From an uncultured Alcaligenaceae bacterium (GTDB lineage: Bacteria > Pseudomonadota > Gammaproteobacteria > Burkholderiales > Burkholderiaceae_B): a DNA stretch of 8,779 nucleotides. The notes beneath the pieces are model-generated. The model was not told the origin of the DNA. It was given only the letters and a program-made list of their open reading frames with translations, and did no database searches. Position 1 is the first letter of the stretch; each line of letters starts with the position of its first letter. Both the position numbers and the translations under genes were made by a program. The stretch is from contig CALCPT010000330.1 in the NCBI GenBank assembly GCA_937897265.1, forward strand, positions 1 through 8,779, read 5' to 3'. Below, piece after piece: positions 1 to 4,903 of the stretch.

Positions 1-482
1 GTGAGTTTTCCGGGACGCGCTTTTGCGTATTGAATCAGTTCAGCGACGGATTTCACCGGGATGGATAGATTCACAACCAATACCAGTGCCGCGCGCGATA
101 TAGGTGAGGCTGCCACAAAATCTTTTACTGGATCAAGGTTCAGAGAAGGATTGAGTGCTTTAGCGGGGGCTAACGCACCGGTTGAACCTAACAGCATGGT
201 ATAGCCATCCGGCGCAGCACGTGCGACATACTCCGAACCGAGTATTCCTGCCGCACCTGGACGATTTTCGACAATGATGCTTTGGCCTAATTTTTTAGCT
301 AATCGATCTGCGATATTTCGAGTCAAAATATCAGTTCCGCCGCCGGGCCCATAGGGAACGATAATTCTGATAGGTTTATCAGGATAGCCTTGCGCTATAG
401 ACTGGGTAGAATTAATCGTCCCAGCTAAGCCAGCGATCAGTAAGGTTACCGACAACACTTGTCTGAATAATTTTGTTTTCAT
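1..482 (-). CDS. Bug/TctC-family tripartite tricarboxylate transporter substrate-binding protein (C-terminus off the left edge)
   Basis: Periplasmic binding protein expected to capture a small carboxylate or similar solute. The frame opens at an ATG (482-480) and runs off the window, giving about 160 residues of a family usually near 320. The N-terminus looks like a Sec signal peptide: basic MKTKLFR, a hydrophobic stretch, and likely cleavage after SIA at residue 30. The mature start YPDKPIRIIVPYGPGGGTD (33-51) and the VENRPGAAG and APDGYTMLLG blocks (71-79, 90-99) are hallmarks of the family. It lies 54 bases downstream of the flavin reductase on the same strand, so the two may be cotranscribed. 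No strong Shine-Dalgarno is seen before the ATG. No TctA/TctB membrane genes are visible, as is common for these orphan receptors. The family call is firm; the ligand is unknown. Confidence 0.93.
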   Translation of the reverse strand, partial: MKTKLFRQVLSVTLLIAGLAGTINSTQSIAQGYPDKPIRIIVPYGPGGGTDILTRNIADRLAKKLGQSIIVENRPGAAGILGSEYVARAAPDGYTMLLGSTGALAPAKALNPSLNLDPVKDFVAASPISRAALVLVVNLSIPVKSVAELIQYAKARPGKL

Positions 483-536
483 CTTAATTGTGTACGTAAG
501 TGTTACTTTTAGTTTGAGAACGGCGTTAACTCGTTG

Positions 537-1085
537 CTACAGGTGTTGCGCTTGGGCGAGCATCATGTACGTGCCTTTGTAGAAAACTAGCGAACTACTT
601 TCGCGTACGGCCTCGAAACGTTCAACTTTTCCAATAAATATGATGTGATCGCCAGCATCATGTTTACTAAATATGGTGCACTGAAACTGAGCCATGCAAT
701 GGTCAATCAACGGTAAATCTAAATATCCGGACGTCCACGCCACACTTTCAAACTTCTTTTCAATACTGCTAGTCGCGAATCGGTGCGACAAGTGGTCTTG
801 ATCCTGGGCCAGGACGTTAATTGCGAAAGACTGCGTCTCGCGAAATATTTCGATCGACTTGCTCGCTTTACGCATGCTCCATAAAACTAACGGAGGTTCA
901 AGTGAAACAGAAGTAAAGGAGTTACAGGTGAGACCCACAGGCTCGGCAGCGTTGTCCCTCGTCGTGATAATGGCGACACCCGTAGGAAGGACTCCCATTG
1001 CCCGCCGGTATTCTTTCGTATCGAACGTCTCCGTTGGGGTTGATGCCCTATTTTGTTCAGCGGTGGTGGGGGTCGCATAAGTCAC
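537..1085 (-). CDS. Flavin reductase-like FMN-binding domain protein (HpaC-type reductase component)
   Basis: A 182-residue protein of the flavin reductase family, which uses NAD(P)H to make reduced FMN or FAD for a partner monooxygenase. Visible family blocks are RRAMGVLPTGVAIITT (27-42), GLTCNSFTSVSLEPPLVLW (51-69), FAINVL (87-92), GDHIIFIGKV (145-154) and a C-terminal LVFYKGTY (166-173). Length fits a stand-alone single-domain reductase. The start is GTG at 1085-1083, with a GAGG-like ribosome site about ten bases upstream. The first 25 residues or so are a polar extension before the conserved domain, so the internal ATG (residue 30) would cut into the fold. It heads a minus-strand unit with the Bug receptor and is divergent from the LysR gene, which probably controls it. 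No oxygenase partner is visible; it may lie further left or elsewhere. Some family members act alone or bind heme, so partner use is inferred. Confidence 0.9.
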   Translation of the reverse strand: MTYATPTTAEQNRASTPTETFDTKEYRRAMGVLPTGVAIITTRDNAAEPVGLTCNSFTSVSLEPPLVLWSMRKASKSIEIFRETQSFAINVLAQDQDHLSHRFATSSIEKKFESVAWTSGYLDLPLIDHCMAQFQCTIFSKHDAGDHIIFIGKVERFEAVRESSSLVFYKGTYMMLAQAQHL

Positions 1086-1117
1086 TTTTTTTCGCCTCTA
1101 CTCATCATTTTCCAGTT

Positions 1118-1174
1118 GGGTGATTTGGGTCATACAACACCCTTGGCGGGTTAAAACCTGCAACCCTTTTGGTT
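1118..1174. promoter_or_regulatory. Palindrome-rich stretch upstream of the flavin reductase gene
   Basis: This part of the divergent gap holds TGA-N6-TCA (1121-1132), GGTT-AA-AACC (1149-1158) and AACC-N5-GGTT (1162-1174). It also has wider pairings, GGGTG/CACCC (1118-1122 with 1138-1142) and GGGTT/AACCC (1148-1152 with 1162-1166). Four GGTT/AACC half-sites within 26 bases suggest a binding site for the neighbouring regulator or another dimeric protein. No convincing -35/-10 pair was found for the leftward gene. Short palindromes also arise by chance, so this is tentative. Confidence 0.3.
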
Positions 1175-1207
1175 TGATGGAGTAAGTATCAGGCCGACAC
1201 ATGATTC

Positions 1208-1223
1208 TTACAATTCGTAATTG
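1208..1223. promoter_or_regulatory. Candidate LysR-type operator (T-N11-A) next to the regulator's promoter region
   Basis: Two perfect palindromes overlap here: TTAC-N5-GTAA (1208-1220), which matches the T-N11-A layout typical of LysR boxes, and CAATT-CGT-AATTG (1211-1223). They sit 45-60 bases before the regulator's start codon. Just downstream is a TATAAG hexamer (1234-1239), close to a -10 consensus but without a good -35 at normal spacing, as is common for regulated promoters. Position and symmetry favour an autoregulatory site that may also act on the divergent flavin reductase gene. Confidence 0.45.
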
Positions 1224-1267
1224 CTGATAGACTTATAAGAGATACAAATAAATAGTGAAGAACAAAA

Positions 1268-2215
1268 TTGCTTAAATCACGACCAACAAATGGATCTGAT
1301 TCATACTCACTTAGAGTTGATCTAATTGAATTAGAGACCTTTATTGCTGTTATCGATCTAGGTAGTTTTAGCAAGGCAGCCCTGCGTATGCATGTGTCGC
1401 AGCCGTCTATTACCGCTCGTATCCAACGTCTAGAAGACCGTCTTGGCATTAGTTTGCTTGTCCGTTCCACCCGCAGGATGGAGCCAACCAAAGATGGCCT
1501 CAGACTCTATGAGCAGAGTCAGGTCGCGTTAGTAGGCCTAAAAGAAATTGTGAAAGAGTTTGACACCCGAACAAATCGAGGTAGTCATAGGATTGTGATA
1601 GCGGCAACACCCATGATTGCTGCGATAGCGTTGCCCAGCATTCTTAATGGCTATCAGAAACTGTACTCCGATGTTCATATCCGTCTTCTCGATCTGCAAT
1701 ACCCGGAGGTAATCGACAAAGTGCAGTCCGGTGAGGCTGATCTTGCAGTGATCGCCTTTGACGGCGACTCAAACAAGCTACGTTTTCAAACCCTTGCAGA
1801 CGAAGAGCTATTGCTTGTCGTGCCAAGAGGGCATCCATTAGCCAAATTTAAGGAAGTCGTGCTTGAAAAAGTCCTTAAATATCCCCTATTGATATTGGAC
1901 AGATACACAACTCTTATCAGTGTGATAGCGGAGGAAGGAAAAAAACGCAATCTGCCAATCCAATCTCTTCGCGAGGCTTCGCAACTAAATACCTTACTTG
2001 GCATGCTGGATGCAGGCAACGGAATTACTTTTCTTCCAAAATCAATGGCTCAGGCGAATGCAAAACACAAACGACCTACACTCCGAGTTACGGATGTGGC
2101 ACTAGCAAGACGCTATGGAGTAGTCGTACGTAAAAAACAAGAGGTCTCTAGCGCAGCCCAAAGCTTCATCGACTACATCCACAAAGAGTACGCTGGGACA
2201 CTGGGCAAAAATTAA
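1268..2215 (+). CDS. LysR-type transcriptional regulator
   Basis: A 315-residue LysR-family regulator. The winged helix-turn-helix covers about residues 18-77: LIELETFIAVIDLGSFSKAA, then SQPSITARIQRLEDRLG and LLVRSTRRMEPTKDG. A linker helix follows, then a periplasmic-binding-fold effector domain (about 106-305) with the usual GNGITFLP segment near residue 250. Length is normal. The start must be TTG (1268): an in-frame stop lies at 1256-1258 and no ATG or GTG occurs before the helix-turn-helix. GAAG seven bases upstream can serve as ribosome site. This leaves a 17-residue polar leader before the DNA-binding domain, slightly unusual. It is transcribed away from the flavin reductase/Bug pair, the classic layout for a regulator controlling its divergent neighbour. 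The inducer is unknown, possibly the substrate or an intermediate of that pathway. GC is visibly lower than in the right-hand operons, notably at the 5' end. Confidence 0.95.
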   Translation: MLKSRPTNGSDSYSLRVDLIELETFIAVIDLGSFSKAALRMHVSQPSITARIQRLEDRLGISLLVRSTRRMEPTKDGLRLYEQSQVALVGLKEIVKEFDTRTNRGSHRIVIAATPMIAAIALPSILNGYQKLYSDVHIRLLDLQYPEVIDKVQSGEADLAVIAFDGDSNKLRFQTLADEELLLVVPRGHPLAKFKEVVLEKVLKYPLLILDRYTTLISVIAEEGKKRNLPIQSLREASQLNTLLGMLDAGNGITFLPKSMAQANAKHKRPTLRVTDVALARRYGVVVRKKQEVSSAAQSFIDYIHKEYAGTLGKN

Positions 2216-2276
2216 CAACAGTTTCGCTCCGTTGAATCACCGTCAATCCATTTAATTTGAGGCGTTTCATATAGCC

Positions 2277-2597
2277 TTACTCGGCTGAGTTTGGCTCTTG
2301 TAGCTCAAAATCAAAGCCGGACTCTCGCTGATGGCGAATCGCCAAGATATTTACTAGGCCATGGGCCTGCTCGAAGCTATAAAGCGCGACATAGCCAGAG
2401 CGCCCGTGCGAGATGACAAGCTCTCGCAGGCCTGCCTCAACCGAACGACCAATCAGCGGATGACGCACCAGCAGGCTAATCGCCTCGTCAATTAAATCTA
2501 AAGTCGAATGAACAGCGCCAGGCTGTTGCACAATAAGAAAATCAGTGATTCGGTTTAGATCAGTTAAGGCGAGCTTGCTATAAAAAATCTTTACCAA
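2277..2597 (-). CDS. ParE/RelE-superfamily type II toxin
   Basis: A 106-residue toxin of the RelE/ParE superfamily, members of which poison gyrase or cleave mRNA on the ribosome. The N-terminus MVKIFYSKLALTDLNRITDF has the usual beta strand followed by an A-x-x-D-L helix. The core shows RHPLIGRSVEAGLRELVIS (45-63), SGYVALYSF (67-75) and the terminal strand ILAIRHQRESGF (84-95), more like ParE than RelE. Start is TTG (2597-2595), inside the last codons of the antitoxin gene with a 7-base overlap. AAAGG at 2609-2605 is well spaced as its ribosome site, so translation is probably coupled to the antitoxin. It converges with the LysR gene across a 61-base gap in which no clear terminator is seen. 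The frame is intact. The molecular target cannot be told from sequence alone. Confidence 0.88.
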   Translation of the reverse strand: MVKIFYSKLALTDLNRITDFLIVQQPGAVHSTLDLIDEAISLLVRHPLIGRSVEAGLRELVISHGRSGYVALYSFEQAHGLVNILAIRHQRESGFDFELQEPNSAE

Positions 2598-2869
2598 GAC
2601 TTAGCCTTTAGCGGCAATGCTTTTTTACCATCGGCGCGTGCACGCAGACTGGCGAAGACATCTTGATGCGTAAAACCTTTTTTAGACTTAAGCGACTGTA
2701 CTTGAGCGGCTTGCGCTTCAGCGATCAGTTGCTGGCGTTGAGTCGCTAGTACTGCAGCGCGGCTGATGGCCTGGACCATAAAGGCATGCGGTGTGACGCC
2801 TTCTTCTTGCGCGATCAGCGCCACGGTACTTCTTAAATTATCAGAGAGCTTGAGTGAGGTCGTGGCCAT
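2591..2869 (-). CDS. Ribbon-helix-helix (CopG/MetJ-fold) antitoxin of the ParE-type toxin
   Basis: Small antitoxin, 92 residues from the preferred ATG at 2869-2867. The N-terminus ATTSLKLSDNLRSTVALIAQ (2-21) fits a DNA-binding beta strand and first helix; EGVTPHAFMVQAISRAA (23-39) fits the turn and second helix. A charged, Ala/Gln-rich linker leads to a C-terminal tail (GFTHQDVFASLRARADGKK, 65-83) of the kind that wraps the toxin. An in-frame TTG four codons upstream (2881) could add MATP, but neither start has a strong ribosome site, and the ATG variant fits the usual MATTSLKL opening. It precedes and overlaps the toxin, the normal order. It probably represses its own operon through the palindrome centred near 2908. 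Confidence 0.86.
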   Translation of the reverse strand: MATTSLKLSDNLRSTVALIAQEEGVTPHAFMVQAISRAAVLATQRQQLIAEAQAAQVQSLKSKKGFTHQDVFASLRARADGKKALPLKAKSW

Positions 2870-2894
2870 CGGTGTCGCCAAACGTAATAATTAA

Positions 2895-2922
2895 AATAGG
2901 TGCTACTAAGGTAACACCTATT
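2895..2922. promoter_or_regulatory. 28-bp imperfect palindrome, likely operator of the toxin-antitoxin operon
   Basis: The arms AATAGGTG and CACCTATT pair perfectly over 8 bp, and TAC/GTA pairs again further in, giving 11 of 14 matched positions. It ends 26 bases before the antitoxin ATG, in an otherwise AT-rich stretch that probably holds the leftward promoter. Ribbon-helix-helix antitoxins bind such symmetric sites cooperatively with their toxin, so an autoregulatory operator is the simplest reading. No clear -35/-10 pair could be fixed. Confidence 0.6.
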
Positions 2923-2955
2923 CTACAGAACGGCACTTGGAGCGTCAAACCGAAC

Positions 2956-3035
2956 TAGTACTCAGAGCAAGACTCGGATGCGAGCTTGGCGCTGCAGCGG
3001 TAACGCTCAGCGCTGCCGGCGCAGCAGTGGTACTA
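2956..3035. repeat. Cluster of bulged hairpins enclosed by a TAGTAC/GTACTA inverted repeat
   Basis: Hairpin 1 (2968-2988) pairs CAAG+CTCG with CGAG+CTTG, with a bulged A2972 and a GATG loop. Hairpin 2 (2989-3013) abuts it: GCGCTG+AGCG pairs with CGCT+CAGCGC around a GTAA tetraloop with a bulged C2995, ten pairs in all. A third stem, GCTGC/GCAGC (3012-3025), overlaps hairpin 2 by two bases and so competes with it. Outside lie TAGTAC (2956-2961) and GTACTA (3030-3035); the latter contains the stop codon of the SDR gene. No T-tract follows on either strand, so it is not a standard intrinsic terminator. It could protect or end the SDR transcript, or be a REP-like or mobile-element remnant. Confidence 0.5.
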
Positions 3036-3755
3036 CCCTGTCAACCCTACCGATAACCCACCGCACACATAGAGCAATTGCCCTGTGATGTAACCGGCTT
3101 TCGGATCCAGAAACATACAGATCGCATGCGCGACTTCGTCGGGGGCACCGAAGCGCCCGACCGGAACCGACGCCATGATTTTTTTAGTTTGTGGCAGGTC
3201 TGGGGGATTGCTGTCCAAAAACAAATCCGTGGCAATCGGGCCTGGTGCAATCGCGTTGACTGTGATGCCTTGGGTTGCGGTCTCAAGCGCCCAGGTGCGC
3301 GTCATGCCCACCAGGCCTGCTTTGGTACCACCGTAAACAGTACGACCATCTTTGCCAAGCATCGCGCGGCTACTGAGGTTAACAATGCGACCGTATTTGT
3401 TGGCACGCATCGCTGGCAACACACCCTGCATCAACAGCAAAGGTGCCACCATATTCAGGGCAACCATCTCTTCGATTTGCTCAGTGGTCACGTCTTGAAT
3501 TTTGGCCACGTGGATCATTGCCGCGTTATTGACCAGACTCAAAATCTGTTTTTTAGCGGCCCAGTCGCCAATGGCTTCACGGGTGCGCTTGGCGTCACCC
3601 AAATCAACCGATTCAAAAATCTCACCTGGCAGTAGCTGCTTAGGTGCGGTGCGACTGAAGTTTAAGACCTCATACCCATCGTTAAGCAAACGCTCAACGA
3701 CCGCACGACCAATACCCCGACTGCCGCCGGTCACTAATGCTGTTGTCCCTTTCAT
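3033..3755 (-). CDS. Short-chain dehydrogenase/reductase (SDR), classical type
   Basis: A 240-residue classical SDR, a soluble NAD(P)(H) oxidoreductase interconverting alcohols and ketones, often 3-hydroxyacyl substrates (FabG-like). The cofactor motif TGGSRGIG is at 9-16. Other motifs are NNAA (76-79), the structural Asn in ALNMV (N101), a catalytic Ser in LSSR (S128 or S129), YGGTK giving Y141 and K145, NAIAPGPIATD (167-177) and the C-terminal ITGQLLYVCGG (223-233). All catalytic positions are present and the length is typical. Arg35 after the second strand (NFSR) hints at NADP(H) preference. Its ATG overlaps the stop codon of the upstream Bug receptor gene (ATGA), so the two are probably translationally coupled. 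This links it to metabolism of the transported solute. The 3' end runs into the hairpin cluster. Substrate is not determinable. Confidence 0.95.
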   Translation of the reverse strand: MKGTTALVTGGSRGIGRAVVERLLNDGYEVLNFSRTAPKQLLPGEIFESVDLGDAKRTREAIGDWAAKKQILSLVNNAAMIHVAKIQDVTTEQIEEMVALNMVAPLLLMQGVLPAMRANKYGRIVNLSSRAMLGKDGRTVYGGTKAGLVGMTRTWALETATQGITVNAIAPGPIATDLFLDSNPPDLPQTKKIMASVPVGRFGAPDEVAHAICMFLDPKAGYITGQLLYVCGGLSVGLTG

Positions 3756-4750
3756 TCTGCTTTGATTCCTCTTTCTTTAATGAGTTTGCCCCATTTAGCG
3801 CGCTCACTGCTTTCAAACGCTGCTAAATCTGCGCCAAATAAATTACCCGGTGTTGCAGCAAGCTTGATGTAGGCTTGCTCAACTTTTTCAGACTTCAACC
3901 CAACACGTGCGGCCTCAATGAGCTTATCCATCACAGGCTGTGGTGTACCTTTTGGTGCATAGATTGCAAACCAAGCTGTCACATCAAAACCAGCCACGCC
4001 CGCCTCGGCAAAGGTTGGCAATTGATCAGCCAGAGGGCTGCGTTGGGCCGAGGTGACCGCAATGCCACGCACGCGCGAACCATCTTTGATCTGATTAATC
4101 GAACCAGGCAAATTATCAAACAACAAATCAATATTGCCGCCCACCAAGGCAGGCAGCGACGCCGACACACCTTTGAAAGGGACATGCAACAACTCAACAC
4201 CGGCCATCGCCTCAAAATACGCACCGGTCAAGTGTGGCGACGAACCGATACCTGGGGTGCCGTAGGTGAGTTTTTTATCTTTCGCGTCGCGCGCAGCTTT
4301 AATCACATCCGCCAGCGACTTCCAGGGCGAGTTGGCAGCAACCACCAAAACGTTAGGCGTTGTCGACACCAGCGCGATCGGCAGCAGATCTTTGCCCGGA
4401 TCAAACGTCATCTCGGTATACAGAAACTGATTGATTGACTGTGTACCAATCGTGCCCAGACCGATCGTATAGCCATCGGGTTTACTACGCACGACTCCGG
4501 CTAAACCGACGTTTCCGGCTGCACCTGGTTTATTTTCAACGACAACGGTTTGCTTAAGGGTCGACTCCATCGCTTGTGCGATTGACCGACCAAAAATATC
4601 AGCAGCGCCCGCTGCTGGATACGGTACGACTAACGTGAGTGATTTGGTGGGAAAGTCTTGCGCCTGCGCTATCGGTGCGACAACCAGCGAGAGCCCGGCA
4701 ACTGCTAACGCCGCACAGGACACGCGCCGAAAAAAATACTTATGCTTCAT
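3752..4750 (-). CDS. Bug/TctC-family tripartite tricarboxylate transporter substrate-binding protein
   Basis: Complete 332-residue periplasmic solute receptor. The preferred start is ATG at 4750-4748, with GGAG ten bases upstream. It yields a clear Sec signal peptide: MKHKYFFRR, a hydrophobic core AALAVAGLSLVVAP, and cleavage after AQA at residue 30. A longer in-frame opening to 4885 would bury this signal and is rejected. Mature-protein hallmarks are FPTKSLTLVVPYPAAGAAD (33-51), VVENKPGAAGNVG, KPDGYTIGLGT, and LTYGTPGIGSSPHLTG before HVPFKG. PAAGAAD departs slightly from the usual PGGxxD. It differs clearly from the receptor at the left edge, so it is not a recent duplicate. It leads a two-gene operon with the SDR and is divergent from the CoA ligase operon; it probably binds that pathway's acid substrate. 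No membrane subunits are visible, so it may use TctAB encoded elsewhere. Confidence 0.95.
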   Translation of the reverse strand: MKHKYFFRRVSCAALAVAGLSLVVAPIAQAQDFPTKSLTLVVPYPAAGAADIFGRSIAQAMESTLKQTVVVENKPGAAGNVGLAGVVRSKPDGYTIGLGTIGTQSINQFLYTEMTFDPGKDLLPIALVSTTPNVLVVAANSPWKSLADVIKAARDAKDKKLTYGTPGIGSSPHLTGAYFEAMAGVELLHVPFKGVSASLPALVGGNIDLLFDNLPGSINQIKDGSRVRGIAVTSAQRSPLADQLPTFAEAGVAGFDVTAWFAIYAPKGTPQPVMDKLIEAARVGLKSEKVEQAYIKLAATPGNLFGADLAAFESSERAKWGKLIKERGIKAE

Positions 4751-4903
4751 TGTGTTCGAACTCCAGTTATATTTCAGCCACGCCGCAGTGCAGCATGTCT
4801 TGCCGAGTCGGCGTGTGTCGGCGGCGACCCAACGTATCGCCCGCGTATTCGTACTATAGTGACAGGTATAAATATAGCAGTACAAACCAACGGGTACTTT
4901 GGC
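4751..4903. promoter_or_regulatory. Divergent control region between the receptor/SDR and ligase operons
   Basis: This 153-base gap must carry the promoters for both operons. The half nearest the ligase gene is AT-rich, with a perfect palindrome ACTATAGT (4853-4860) and a TATAAATATA stretch (4867-4876). A 5-bp inverted pair, GTACT (4851-4855) and AGTAC (4879-4883), encloses both. TATAGT and TATAAA resemble -10 boxes, but no good -35 was found at standard spacing for either direction, as expected if activation is needed. No regulator gene adjoins this region, so the controlling protein is unknown. Confidence 0.5.

Noticed and set aside
859..1080. 73-codon plus-strand frame opposite the flavin reductase
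   Set aside because: Shadow of a well conserved minus-strand gene; composition and sequence show no family features.
1189..1491. 100-codon open frame on the minus strand over the LysR 5' end
   Set aside because: Antisense to the conserved helix-turn-helix region, no recognisable domain, and it occupies the divergent control region.
2216..2276. Terminator between the convergent LysR and toxin genes
   Set aside because: Only a weak CAAC/GTTG pairing is present, with no GC-rich stem or T-tract.
2943..3050. Integron attC site next to the toxin-antitoxin pair
   Set aside because: Extrahelical bases are suggestive, but the outer GTTRRRY/RYYYAAC core sites were not found and there is only one cassette-like module.
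3078..3635. 185-codon plus-strand frame opposite the SDR
   Set aside because: Rich in His, Asn and Gln with no domain; it is the complement of clear SDR motifs.
3875..4438. 187-codon plus-strand frame opposite the Bug receptor
   Set aside because: Antisense shadow of a conserved receptor, no plausible fold or ribosome site.
4751..4885. Upstream extension of the Bug receptor to a start at 4885
   Set aside because: It would add 45 residues ahead of a clear signal peptide and run through the divergent promoter.
4742..4903. Upstream extension of the CoA ligase to ATG 4742 or GTG 4859
   Set aside because: The added residues have no family similarity, overlap the receptor's signal-peptide codons or the promoter core, and lack a ribosome site.
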